Assembly (NCBI RefSeq): GCF_002939705.1
Contig: NZ_MDCB01000001.1
Coordinates: 1-64,000, forward strand
Length of the DNA stretch: 64,000 nt
Reading direction: 5' to 3'
From: Xanthomonas albilineans
GTDB taxonomy: Bacteria; Pseudomonadota; Gammaproteobacteria; Xanthomonadales; Xanthomonadaceae
Part shown: one piece after another, positions 8,875 through 17,963 of the stretch
Layout of the letters: every line of letters begins with the position of its first letter
Numbering within the stretch: position 1 is the stretch's first letter
Notes under the pieces: generated by a model
Seen by the model: the letters and a program-made list of their open reading frames with translations, nothing else
The model's database searches: none
What the model was told of the DNA's origin: nothing
Made by a program: the position numbers and the translations under genes

Positions 8875-9710
8875 TCCAGACCATCACCGAACTGGCGAGC
8901 TTGCGAGCGGTCGTCAGTGATTGGAAGCGGCAGGGCCTGCGCGTGGCCTTTGTCCCGACCATGGGCAATCTGCACCCGGGGCATTTCTCGCTGGTGACCT
9001 TGGCCCGGCAGCAGGCCGACCGCGTGGTGTCCAGCGTGTTCGTCAATCCGACCCAGTTCGGGCCAAACGAGGACTTCACCCGCTACCCGCGCACGCCCGA
9101 GGCCGACACCAGCGGGCTGTACCAAGCCGGTTGCGACGTACTGTGGCTGCCGACCGTGGAGAGCATGTATCCCTTGGGCGTGGAGCTGGCCTTGCGTATG
9201 CATACCCCGGGTGTGAGCGAGGTGCTGGAAGGCGCGTGCCGTCCCGGTCATTTCGATGGCGTCTGCACGGTGGTCGCGCGTCTGTTCAACCAGGTGCAGC
9301 CTGACTTGGCCGTGTTCGGCAAAAAGGATTATCAACAACTGGCGGTGATCCGGCAGATGGTCGCCGACCTCGCATTCCCGATCCAGATCATCGGCGGGGC
9401 CATCGTGCGCGATGCCGACGGCCTGGCGATGAGCTCGCGTAACCAGTATCTGTCCGCCGAGGAGCGGCCGCGCGCGGCGCACATCCACCGCACCCTGCAG
9501 GCGATGCGCGAGGGCCATCTGGCCGGGCTTGCGCGCGCGCAGGTGGAGGCGGCGGCGGCCGCGCAGTTGCAGGCGGTTGGTTTCGAGGTGGATTACACGG
9601 TGCTGCGCCGGCCCGACCTGAGCGAACCGCAGGATCGGGCCGGCCCGCGCGTGGCGCTGATCGCCGCGCGCCTGGGGCGGACCCGGTTGATCGACAACCT
9701 GGAGTTCTGA
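8871..9710 (+). CDS. panC: Pantothenate synthetase
   Basis: Condenses pantoate and beta-alanine using ATP. The 279-residue protein carries the adenylate-forming motifs [16 protein letters not shown] and [15 protein letters not shown], then [12 protein letters not shown] and MSSRNQYLS. It is translationally coupled to panB by a 4-base overlap. panD follows 95 bases later with its own leader. Confidence 0.96.
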   Translation: MIQTITELASLRAVVSDWKRQGLRVAFVPTMGNLHPGHFSLVTLARQQADRVVSSVFVNPTQFGPNEDFTRYPRTPEADTSGLYQAGCDVLWLPTVESMYPLGVELALRMHTPGVSEVLEGACRPGHFDGVCTVVARLFNQVQPDLAVFGKKDYQQLAVIRQMVADLAFPIQIIGGAIVRDADGLAMSSRNQYLSAEERPRAAHIHRTLQAMREGHLAGLARAQVEAAAAAQLQAVGFEVDYTVLRRPDLSEPQDRAGPRVALIAARLGRTRLIDNLEF

Positions 9711-9805
9711 GCCGTTGGCCGCCAGGCTACTGCGGCGAGGAGCGGACGCCGCCGCACCCCTCGACTGCTAAACTGCACGCCTTTCCTGACCGCAGTGCCG
9801 TCCGC

Positions 9806-10186
9806 ATGCAACTGAGCCTGTTGAAAACCAAGATCCATCGCGCCACCGTCACCCATTCCGAACTCAACTACGAAGGATCGGTCGCGATCGACGGACTGCT
9901 GCTGGATGCCACCGGGATTCGCGAGTTCGAGCAGGTGCATATCTGGGACGTCACCAACGGCGCGCGCCTGAGCACCTACGCGATCCGTGCCGACGAGGGT
10001 AGTGGCATCATCTCGCTCAACGGTGGCGCGGCACGCCATGTGCAGGTCGGCGATCTCGTCATCATCGCTGCCTTCGCCAGCATGAGCGAGGAAGAGGCCG
10101 CGCGCTTCCAGCCGACTCTGGTGTACGTGGACGGCAACAACGCGATTACTCACACCAACCACAGCATTCCAAAGCAGGCCGCATGA
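9806..10186 (+). CDS. panD: Aspartate 1-decarboxylase (pyruvoyl)
   Basis: Makes beta-alanine from aspartate for pantothenate. The 126-residue proenzyme has the self-cleavage site Gly24-Ser25 in NYEGSVAID; Ser25 becomes the pyruvoyl cofactor. [14 protein letters not shown] and the [14 protein letters not shown] region match the family. The stop overlaps the pgi ATG, so the two genes are coupled. Confidence 0.96.
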   Translation: MQLSLLKTKIHRATVTHSELNYEGSVAIDGLLLDATGIREFEQVHIWDVTNGARLSTYAIRADEGSGIISLNGGAARHVQVGDLVIIAAFASMSEEEAARFQPTLVYVDGNNAITHTNHSIPKQAA

Positions 10187-11697
10187 CACAGTCCACCGGT
10201 TTCGACGCACTGCTCTCCCACGCCCAGCGCCTGCGCGGGGCGCGCCTTCCCGAACTGCTCGCGGCCGAACCTGGCCGTGCCGATGCCTTGGCCCTGCAGG
10301 TCGGGCCGCTGTACTTCAATTTCGCCCGGCAAAAATACGACCGCGCGGCGCTGCAGGCGTTGTTGGCGCTGGCTGCCGAGCACGATGTCGCCGGTGCGTT
10401 CCAGCGCCTGTTCCGCGGTGAAACGGTCAATGTCACCGAGGGCCGCGCCGCGTTGCACACGGCCTTGCGCGGCGATCTCACCGATGCGGCGGTGGCCAGC
10501 CAGGCGCACGCCAGCGCGCGCCAGGTGCAGCAGCGCATGAGTGCGCTGATTGCCGCGTTGGCCCAGACCGAGGTCACCGACATCGTCAGCGTCGGCATCG
10601 GCGGTTCCGACCTGGGGCCGCGTCTGGTCGCCGATGCGTTGCGTCCGGTCAGCGGCGCTCGCTTCCGTGTGCATTTCGTGTCCAACGTGGACGGCGCGGC
10701 GATGCAGCGCACGCTTGCCACGCTGGACCCGGCGCGTACCGCCGGCGTGCTGATTTCCAAGACCTTTGGTACGCAGGAAACCCTGCTCAACGGGCAAATC
10801 CTGCGTGATTGGCTCGGTGGCAGCGAGCGCCTGTACGCGGTCAGTGCCAATCCCGAGCGTGCGGCCAAGGCGTTCGACATCGCCGCCGGACGCGTGCTGC
10901 CGATGTGGGATTGGGTCGGTGGCCGCTATTCGTTGTGGTCGGCGGTTGGTTTCCCCATCGCGCTGGCGATCGGTGCCGATGCGTTCGAGCAATTGCTGGC
11001 CGGCGCGGCGCAGTTCGACGATCACGCCTTGAACGCGCCGTTGCAGCAGAACGTGGCGGTACTGCATGCCTTGACCACGCTGTGGAACCGCAACGTGCTC
11101 GGTCATGCGACGCAGGCGGTGATGACCTACGACCAGCGGCTGGCATTGTTGCCGGCGTATCTGCAGCAGTTGGTGATGGAGAGCCTGGGCAAGCGCGTGC
11201 GTCTGGACGGCAGTTCGGTCCAGTCCGACACCGTGCCGGTGTGGTGGGGCGGTGCGGGGACCGATGTGCAGCACAGCTTCTTCCAGGCGCTGCACCAGGG
11301 CACCAGCATCGTGCCGGCCGACTTCATCGGCTGCGTGCGCAGCGACGACCCGTATACCGTCAACCACCAAGCCTTGCTGGCCAACCTGCTGGCGCAGACC
11401 GAGGCGCTGGCCAACGGGCAGGGCAGCGACGATCCGGCCCGCGACTACCCCGGTGGCCGTCCGAGCACGCTGATCCTGCTTGATGCGTTGACCCCGCAAG
11501 CGTTGGGTGCGCTGATCGCGATGTACGAACACAGCGTGTACGTGCAATCGGTGATCTGGGGGATCAACGCGTTCGACCAGTTCGGCGTGGAACTAGGCAA
11601 GCAGTTGGCCAGCCAATTGTTGCCGGCGTTGCAAGGCAAAGCCACCGAGGTCGCCGACCCGGTGACACGCGCGGTGCTAGCGCGCTTGCGCGGCTGA
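10183..11697 (+). CDS. pgi: Glucose-6-phosphate isomerase
   Basis: Interconverts glucose 6-phosphate and fructose 6-phosphate in the cytoplasm. The 504-residue protein has the sugar-phosphate site [21 protein letters not shown], the catalytic Glu in [10 protein letters not shown], the His in [12 protein letters not shown] and the C-terminal Lys region [13 protein letters not shown]. It overlaps panD by four bases and is followed by a terminator-like hairpin. Confidence 0.96.
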   Translation: MTQSTGFDALLSHAQRLRGARLPELLAAEPGRADALALQVGPLYFNFARQKYDRAALQALLALAAEHDVAGAFQRLFRGETVNVTEGRAALHTALRGDLTDAAVASQAHASARQVQQRMSALIAALAQTEVTDIVSVGIGGSDLGPRLVADALRPVSGARFRVHFVSNVDGAAMQRTLATLDPARTAGVLISKTFGTQETLLNGQILRDWLGGSERLYAVSANPERAAKAFDIAAGRVLPMWDWVGGRYSLWSAVGFPIALAIGADAFEQLLAGAAQFDDHALNAPLQQNVAVLHALTTLWNRNVLGHATQAVMTYDQRLALLPAYLQQLVMESLGKRVRLDGSSVQSDTVPVWWGGAGTDVQHSFFQALHQGTSIVPADFIGCVRSDDPYTVNHQALLANLLAQTEALANGQGSDDPARDYPGGRPSTLILLDALTPQALGALIAMYEHSVYVQSVIWGINAFDQFGVELGKQLASQLLPALQGKATEVADPVTRAVLARLRG

Positions 11698-11776
11698 GCG
11701 TTTCTTGCAGTGTAGGGTGGTTTCGGTCCACCTGAGGGCCGCATGTGGCGTTACCTGTGACTTGGTGCCAATCTTG

Positions 11777-11799
11777 AGTGGGCGATCAACTCGCCCACT
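11777..11799. terminator. Hairpin after pgi
   Basis: A perfect 9-bp stem, AGTGGGCGA with TCGCCCACT around TCAAC, is followed by GTTTGTG. It lies between pgi and the convergent minus-strand gene, and may end transcription from both sides. Confidence 0.6.
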
Positions 11800-11833
11800 G
11801 TTTGTGTGTGGATTTCGGCTTGCTCCCTGTTTA

Positions 11834-12688
11834 TTACAAGAACTTCATATGGACGTTGTCGTCGTTCTGGCGTGCCTCGACAAATTTCTGGTGTTCGACC
11901 AGTAGAGTGTCCATTTTCTTGACAGCCGATTGCGCAATCGTAAGAGCCATCTTATCTCCCAGAATTGTGGCGATGGCATGCAGCGCCTGGGCGAACAGAT
12001 ACAACCCGACGGCTTCCATGTAGGCCGCATCTGACCTTATTTTCGCCGAGCGATAGGCGTGCTTGCCTCTTTGCAGGTCAGGCGCCCCCTGTTCGCAGAG
12101 CAGGAAATTTTGCGCGCCGGCGGCCAATAGCTGTGTGGCGTTTGCCGCCGACGCCATCACCGGGTGAATCCAGCGACCGACTTCTGCGGCATCGGCCCGG
12201 GCTCCCAGGTCGGGCCAGTGGGGAGCATCGGCGTACCAAGAGGTCTTGCGGCTGTCGGATGCCAATCTATTTGCCCATTGGCTGGCGAGGGTATCTTCCG
12301 GTTGCGCCACCTGCCATGCCTTGAAGCGGGCGATCTGGGCGTCGATATGGTGTCGCAATGCGGCCGCGATGCGATCTCCCTCCTGGTCGCCAAGCAGATA
12401 GAGGACGTCGACCGCCATCTCAATGCTGCCCTGTGCCAGTATCTGGGCTCCAAAATCGTGTTTGTCCGTTAACGCCCGCATCGCTGCCGCATGGGTATCG
12501 GCCAATGCTTCGAGGCCGAACCACGCATAGATCAGGGTGGCTGTCATCTTCCCCGTGGTCTGTAACTGCCGTGTGCCTTGTACGAGTTTGGCTTGGCAGG
12601 TCTGCATCACTGGGAGTTGACGCTGGCGCAGCGTCATCAGGGTGGCGGCATTCACCTGCAATTGGGCAGTCTTTCGTTTATTGAACAA
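11834..12688 (-). CDS. Unknown 284-residue helical protein next to the T4SS effector
   Basis: No signal peptide or membrane segment is visible, and the sequence is largely helix-forming. The region ILAQGSIEMAVDVLYLLGD has the look of DUF5677-type proteins of unknown function, but this is a weak impression. It ends the minus-strand unit that starts at virD4, 50 bases downstream of the effector gene. It could be an accessory, chaperone or cytoplasmic protection factor for the effector, or be unrelated. No catalytic motif is recognised. Confidence 0.7.
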   Translation of the reverse strand: MFNKRKTAQLQVNAATLMTLRQRQLPVMQTCQAKLVQGTRQLQTTGKMTATLIYAWFGLEALADTHAAAMRALTDKHDFGAQILAQGSIEMAVDVLYLLGDQEGDRIAAALRHHIDAQIARFKAWQVAQPEDTLASQWANRLASDSRKTSWYADAPHWPDLGARADAAEVGRWIHPVMASAANATQLLAAGAQNFLLCEQGAPDLQRGKHAYRSAKIRSDAAYMEAVGLYLFAQALHAIATILGDKMALTIAQSAVKKMDTLLVEHQKFVEARQNDDNVHMKFL

Positions 12689-12738
12689 GGCACAGTCTCC
12701 GTGTGTTGGGTTCAGTGGCGCTTATGCGATCCGTCTCG

Positions 12739-14931
12739 CTATCGGCCATACGACTGTTGTTGCTGCTGCCGCATTGCCGTCAACTCTGCTTCCTTTACCT
12801 GCTGCTGGGTCTGCACTTGCTGGAGCGTGGATTGCACCGATGGAGCTGGTTCGCGCAGGTCCAGCATGAAGTGGTTATAAGGGACATCGAGATTGCAGCC
12901 ATAGAGCGTATCGCCCTTGACCGCGAAATCGTTTTTCCCTTCTGTTGTCATTCCTTGGAGCGCCATCTTGCCGACGAGCTGGTGCATGCGCTCCTCGGAC
13001 ATCGACACGCCCCTGTTATCTATGGTGGCCTTGGTCTGAGCGTAGAGCGCGTGCAGCGGGGACGTGGGGCTGCTGTAGGGTTCCAACGCCTTGGGTGCGG
13101 GCTGCTGTTGTGCAGGGGGCTGGTCGGGGCGAGGCGGGGCCGAGTGCTGGGTTATGGCATCGCTAGAACGGGAAGGCGCAGGCTGAGCGTGATCGGCCAA
13201 ATAGCGGTCGGGGGCGAGGTGCTGCGCCTTCTGCCGCGCGGCGAACTGGGCATGCGTTTGCAGTGCTTCGAGCGTGCCAGGGTCGGCGATGCCGGTGGGC
13301 TCGCGGCCAGCCAAACGCTGAAAATCCTCCACCGCCTGTTGGGTGCGCGGGCCGTAGTCCTTGTCGTCCTGGATCGCGTTGCCATCGCGGTCGGTGACGC
13401 CGAGGGTCTGCAAGTGTTGCTGCAAGGCTTGCACCGCAGCGCCGCGGTCACCGGGCTCCAGGGACTGTGTCGTTGTCAGCGAGAGGTGGGATGGTTTCGA
13501 CGTCGCCGGGGTATGTGGCACATGGCTCGCTGTTTGCCCGCCCACAACCGGAGTCTCGTGTCGTGCGGCATTCTGTGAGTGCGTCGCGTCTGGGATGCCG
13601 GGGGGAGAGTGATCTGGCGTGGCCCCACGCGCAGGTGTGCCTTGGTGTGGCGTGCCGGCGTCATGGCCGTGGTGCGTGTGCGCCGATGCAGGGCTGTGGT
13701 GGTGAAGCGAGGGATGGGTGACGTGCAGCAGGCTGTGGGTCTGGCCGTTGCGGTTGAGATTGAGGTCGAGGGTGCCGTCGCGATTTTGAGCCAGGGCAAG
13801 TTCGCTGCGCGACACCTCGGACCACTGGCCACCGACGAAGGCGCGTCCGTGTCCATCCCGATCCCATTGCACGAAGTCCTTGCCTTCGGCGTAGAAACCA
13901 CGGGAGTTGGATTTGGCGGGGTTGCCGTAATTGTGGGAACCGCCGTGTTCGAGGGCTTCTACAAACGCCTTCCCTTGGACAGGATCGACAAAGAGGGCTT
14001 TTACCGTGGCGTATTGCTCGGCGAGATGGGGACGTTTGGGGTCGGCGTGGAGTTGCGTGGGATCGACCAGGGGATTCGCCATGACCGCCTGCCAGTGGGC
14101 GTGCAGAGGGTTGTGTTCGTTAACACGTCGAATAGCATTGAGCGTTTCGGCACCAGATAATGCTGCTTCATGACCAGTTCGCATGTATTCTGGGAAGGAA
14201 TTTATCTTATTATTTATTTCGGAAAGGCTTCTTATTTTATTGCTTTCTATATCTTCAAGAATTCCTGAGGTGTGCTTTGATCCAACAATAAGGGCTGGGC
14301 TTTGATTGTATGCCTTTGCCAAAGATGAGAAAATTTTTATCTGTTCTTCGGTTGTTGCATTTTTATATGGGGCGGTATTTTTTAAGCGGCTTCCGATAGT
14401 GTTAATTAAAATTTCAACCTGCTTGACGTCTTGTTTATGGGCGAAGCTTTTCCCATCATCGGTTGAAAGGTAAATATTTAGGTGTGATTTTAATGTTTTA
14501 TCTATATCGTCGCCAGTGGCAGGCAAGAGGCTGCTTGGGATTTGCGATCCGTGATGTTCTTGTATATAGTTCTTGTTGTGAACATCATAATATGAGTCGC
14601 GAATGTGATGTCCATCTCGGCCTAGGCTGGATGCAAGAAGCGAAGCATCATCCTCTTTCAATATCCAATCTGGATGATTAGCCGCAGCCCATGTTTGAAA
14701 TGAATTTACAAGATTTATGGCAATATCTTTGTGGGCGCCAAAGTCAGTTTGCATTTCACCTATCGTGTATCCACTATTGCCAATTGGCTCCAGCATTTCT
14801 AAGCCATTTTCCTTGTTTTTAACTATATTGCCGCAGAAGTTAAGTTGATAAGCGATATCAGAACCTTCTGAGCTAACGCCGATTGCATAATATGCGGCGG
14901 CACGCATTTCTTCATCTGTTAAAACTGGCAT
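12739..14931 (-). CDS. Putative type IV secretion effector (X-Tfe) with peptidoglycan-binding domain
   Basis: A 730-residue protein, probably injected into rival bacteria by a Xanthomonas-type T4SS. The N-terminal 300 residues contain GYTIGEMQTDFG and SSLGRDGHHIRDSY and may be a cell-wall hydrolase, but no known family is assigned. A His/Pro-rich linker (about 400-490) leads to a PG_binding_1 domain (LEPGDRGAAVQALQQHLQ to LEALQ). The C-terminal 115 residues look like the XVIPCD secretion domain: TSPLHALYAQTKATID and a Gln-rich tail. The 5' half is visibly AT-rich against a GC-rich 3' half, which suggests domain shuffling. A small exported protein lies just upstream. Confidence 0.78.
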   Translation of the reverse strand: MPVLTDEEMRAAAYYAIGVSSEGSDIAYQLNFCGNIVKNKENGLEMLEPIGNSGYTIGEMQTDFGAHKDIAINLVNSFQTWAAANHPDWILKEDDASLLASSLGRDGHHIRDSYYDVHNKNYIQEHHGSQIPSSLLPATGDDIDKTLKSHLNIYLSTDDGKSFAHKQDVKQVEILINTIGSRLKNTAPYKNATTEEQIKIFSSLAKAYNQSPALIVGSKHTSGILEDIESNKIRSLSEINNKINSFPEYMRTGHEAALSGAETLNAIRRVNEHNPLHAHWQAVMANPLVDPTQLHADPKRPHLAEQYATVKALFVDPVQGKAFVEALEHGGSHNYGNPAKSNSRGFYAEGKDFVQWDRDGHGRAFVGGQWSEVSRSELALAQNRDGTLDLNLNRNGQTHSLLHVTHPSLHHHSPASAHTHHGHDAGTPHQGTPARGATPDHSPPGIPDATHSQNAARHETPVVGGQTASHVPHTPATSKPSHLSLTTTQSLEPGDRGAAVQALQQHLQTLGVTDRDGNAIQDDKDYGPRTQQAVEDFQRLAGREPTGIADPGTLEALQTHAQFAARQKAQHLAPDRYLADHAQPAPSRSSDAITQHSAPPRPDQPPAQQQPAPKALEPYSSPTSPLHALYAQTKATIDNRGVSMSEERMHQLVGKMALQGMTTEGKNDFAVKGDTLYGCNLDVPYNHFMLDLREPAPSVQSTLQQVQTQQQVKEAELTAMRQQQQQSYGR

Positions 14932-14969
14932 AATCCATTACCTCTTCCTGTAAGGGTTGAATCTAAATT

Positions 14970-15425
14970 TCAACTGGTGCATTTGCCATCTTTAATTACG
15001 ACTTTCCCGTTGACCGTTGGGTGTAACAAGAGATATTTTTCAAATTCACGTCCGTTTTTGCCAATCGTCAGCTTGTACCATATCAGGTCTTTCCCTTGGC
15101 GAACAAAATAATCACTAGATTCGGATTCGTAATCAGGACAGATTGGATGATCTGAATTTTCATCATCTCCACAATAATTTACGAATAGCTTTCCACTTTT
15201 GATGTTTCCTTTGAGTTTTCCAGAAACTCCGGACCCTCTTGTGCTTCCATTGCTCCATTTTCCGTCCACTTGATTTTTTTTCTGGGTCAATTCAATTGAT
15301 GCCACCTGCTGAGGGCCGCAGGTTTGTTCATAAACCCATTTCCCATCGAATTTATTATCCTTGGCGAATGCTTGGGTGAGAAATCCAATCGAAATTAATG
15401 GAATTAAGTAAGTGAAATGTTTCAT
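14970..15425 (-). CDS. Small exported protein, probable immunity factor (X-Tfi)
   Basis: A 151-residue protein with a Sec signal peptide (residues 1-21, ending TQAFA) and no lipobox. The mature part has four Cys, compatible with disulfides, and a Lys/Asp-rich beta-type sequence beginning KFDGKWVYEQTCG. No family is recognised. Its gene is AT-rich, starts behind a GGAG, and lies 38 bases upstream of the effector gene. Effector/periplasmic-immunity pairs of this layout are typical for X-Tfe/X-Tfi, so immunity against the neighbouring toxin is inferred. Confidence 0.65.
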   Translation of the reverse strand: MKHFTYLIPLISIGFLTQAFAKDNKFDGKWVYEQTCGPQQVASIELTQKKNQVDGKWSNGSTRGSGVSGKLKGNIKSGKLFVNYCGDDENSDHPICPDYESESSDYFVRQGKDLIWYKLTIGKNGREFEKYLLLHPTVNGKVVIKDGKCTS

Positions 15426-15621
15426 TTTTTATCTCCGTAAATTTTATCAGTTTCCAATTTGATGAATTATAATTTTTCGGATTGGTGCGTGCATTGCATT
15501 ATTCTGGTCTCATTCGCGGTAGATTTTTGATGTGCTGGAGGCATGGTTTCTGCTTGCAATGGCTTTAAATAAGTTGTCGAAATTTTTGGCACATTGCGAT
15601 GGATGCCGTCGATCCATGTGT

Positions 15622-17418
15622 TCACTCCCCATCCTTGCTCGCCTCGGGCGGCGGATCGCGTACCACGTTTATCGGCACAATCTCCACCGGCGGCAGGATG
15701 CGCTGCTTGAAGAAAGCATCCTTGAAGAACCAGTTCTTCTTGCAGCGGATCGGTTTGCATCCTTCCAGGAATAGCAGCGCGTCATCGCTGGGTAGTTCCT
15801 TGAGTTCCTGCGGTAGCATCAACGCGCGTTTTTCTTCGGTGTAGTGGATGTTGTAGCTGCTGCCTTGCGCGCCGCCGCCCTGAGAGCGGTGCTTGCGGCG
15901 GATGGTCTTGAACCCCAATTGCTCGCTGTAGGCATTGGCGTCTGTCTGTTCGTGCGGGGTGTAGACCACGCTGCCGGCGTGGTTGGTGGTGAAGTTCTGG
16001 GCGTCGTGCTCGCCGTAGACCGAGCGCAGTTGGGCGTTGCTCTGGATGATGCACAGGTCGCGCACCCCATAGCTGGCCGAGATCGAAATCCGCTTGGCCC
16101 ACACGTCCACGCGCCCCATCGCGGTGAATTCGTCCATCAGCATCAACATCTGGTACTTGAGTGCGGGCTCATCACCCAGTTGCTTGTCCAGATTGTTGCC
16201 GATTACGGTGCTGAAGAAGATGTTCAACAACTTGCCGCTCTCGTCGAGTTTCTGCGCGGGAATGACCGTGTAAATGGTGGTTTTCCGCTTGCGGATGGCG
16301 GTGACGTCGAAGTCGGTGGCATTGGTGGCCGCCGCCAGGGTCGGATTGAGGAACTGCTGCAATGGCGCCTGCATGGTGGCGACCACGCTGGAAAAGGTCT
16401 GCTCGGCCATCCCGATCAGGTTACGCAGGGTGGTACGGGTCTGCTCACTGATGAAGGAGAATTCCTGCTGGCCTGAGGCCGAGAGCCAGGTTCCGACGAT
16501 TTCCTTGATGCTCTGGCTCCCCGCACCGGAGGAGAGCCGCAGGATGCGTTCAAAGCTTGGAAATCTAGGGTCCACGTTGGGATCGAGAGGCGCTTGGAGG
16601 TCGAGCTTGCCTTGTGCGTCAGCTCCTGGGAAACCCTTGCGCTCCATGTCCTCCCATTTTTCAAACATGAAGGAGGCGAAGGCGACGAAGATGGCGCGGG
16701 CTTGGGTCGCCCAGAATGGGTCCTTTCCGGGTGCGTCGGGGTAGAGGATGGCGGCGATGGTTTGCAGGTCGGCGATGTACTGGCTGGGCCTGACAAAGGA
16801 CAGCGGATTGAATCGGTGGGTTTTGCCATCGGTGGCATACGGGGCGAACTTGTAAATGCGCTGTCCCTGCGCAGCGCGCCAGCCGCTGGTTTCCTTGAAC
16901 AATTCGCCCTTGATGTCGAGCACGCACATCGAGTGCTCGTAGGTCAGCAGCACCGGAATGGCAATGCAGGTGGTTTTACCGCTGCGGGTGGGGGCCACCA
17001 CCATCACGTGGAGCGCACCGTTGATGTAGAGGTGGTGTCTGCGATACTTGCCGATAATGATGCTTTCGGGTTTTTTCTCCAACAGGCCTGCGCGCTTCAT
17101 GTCGTGCAGGTTGGCAAAACCGGCATCGCCATGCAGTGACTCATTCCGGCGACTTAATCGGAGCAGCATGACGTTCAACGGCAGCCACACGATGAAGGTC
17201 AGGCCGAAACCCAGTATGCCGCCGAGTTTGATTTTCATCGCGTATGGTTGGACCTGCGGCAGGCCCAAGGCGCGGACATATTGGAGATAGGTGTTCCACT
17301 CGAGCGGGATGTTGAGCTTGAGCAGCATTAAGGTGATGTAGCCGGACAAGTACAGGCCAGCGAATGCGGCGAGCAGAAGCAAGACCAGGGCGGTTCCGAA
17401 ACGGGCCTTCATTCCCAT
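15622..17418 (-). CDS. virD4: VirD4-family type IV coupling protein
   Basis: A 598-residue inner-membrane ATPase that recruits substrates to the T4SS. Two transmembrane segments occupy residues 10-90. The nucleotide-binding domain shows Walker A in VVAPTRSGKTTCIAIP and Walker B in MLMLMDEFTAMG, with the all-alpha domain between them (KWEDMERKGF region). In Xanthomonas this protein binds XVIPCD effectors. Here it heads a unit with a probable immunity and effector pair. No virB genes are within the window, and a GH3 gene lies directly upstream on the other strand. Confidence 0.93.
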   Translation of the reverse strand: MGMKARFGTALVLLLLAAFAGLYLSGYITLMLLKLNIPLEWNTYLQYVRALGLPQVQPYAMKIKLGGILGFGLTFIVWLPLNVMLLRLSRRNESLHGDAGFANLHDMKRAGLLEKKPESIIIGKYRRHHLYINGALHVMVVAPTRSGKTTCIAIPVLLTYEHSMCVLDIKGELFKETSGWRAAQGQRIYKFAPYATDGKTHRFNPLSFVRPSQYIADLQTIAAILYPDAPGKDPFWATQARAIFVAFASFMFEKWEDMERKGFPGADAQGKLDLQAPLDPNVDPRFPSFERILRLSSGAGSQSIKEIVGTWLSASGQQEFSFISEQTRTTLRNLIGMAEQTFSSVVATMQAPLQQFLNPTLAAATNATDFDVTAIRKRKTTIYTVIPAQKLDESGKLLNIFFSTVIGNNLDKQLGDEPALKYQMLMLMDEFTAMGRVDVWAKRISISASYGVRDLCIIQSNAQLRSVYGEHDAQNFTTNHAGSVVYTPHEQTDANAYSEQLGFKTIRRKHRSQGGGAQGSSYNIHYTEEKRALMLPQELKELPSDDALLFLEGCKPIRCKKNWFFKDAFFKQRILPPVEIVPINVVRDPPPEASKDGE

Positions 17419-17954
17419 GTTGACGATCCTTTATTCAATCCATTTTGGTGGTTCGCACCATGCGTTTTTCAGCGTGGTGCGCTCAATTGGACCATATCAT
17501 CATCTTGGCCCGATCCATGGTGTAGGGGGGGCTGGTTCACTTCTCAAGTTATGACCTGGGTCGGTGAACTTGCCGCTGAGCTTGACCTGTTCCGAGTCCA
17601 GACACGGTCAACGTCGATGCAGGTCGCGCTGCATGCCCCCTTTGCGTGCCCGGTCTGACCGCTTTTGCACGCGCCGTCCTGTCCACGCTTCGCGCCAAGC
17701 TGCATCGCGCACGCGCGCAGTCTACAAATTCGTCCATATTGCGACGCAACAAAAAGCGCGGGAGTGTCGCTGGTGCAGCCACCGCCGCCGCGCATGCGAA
17801 GGCGGCGTAGAACAGCCAAAGCGGATATTTCATCGCTATAGCGTCAGTCGATATCCATCGACAACCACGGCATATCGCGTGGCACGGTTGACAGCCTCGG
17901 GGCGATTCGGGAAGCGTAGGCGTCGGTCGCGCATCGCGGTGGGCGAGGCGGCCG
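17419..17954. other. 536-base gap between virD4 and the GH3 gene
   Basis: This is the divergent region of virD4 and the GH3 gene. It contains one weak minus-strand frame (17549-17833) beginning MKYPLWLFYAAFACAAAVAA, which reads like a signal peptide but continues with an Arg-rich, shadow-like sequence and has no ribosome site. It is either a remnant of a small secreted protein or chance. No RNA gene or repeat was seen. Confidence 0.5.
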
Positions 17955-17963
17955 TTGTCTGGC

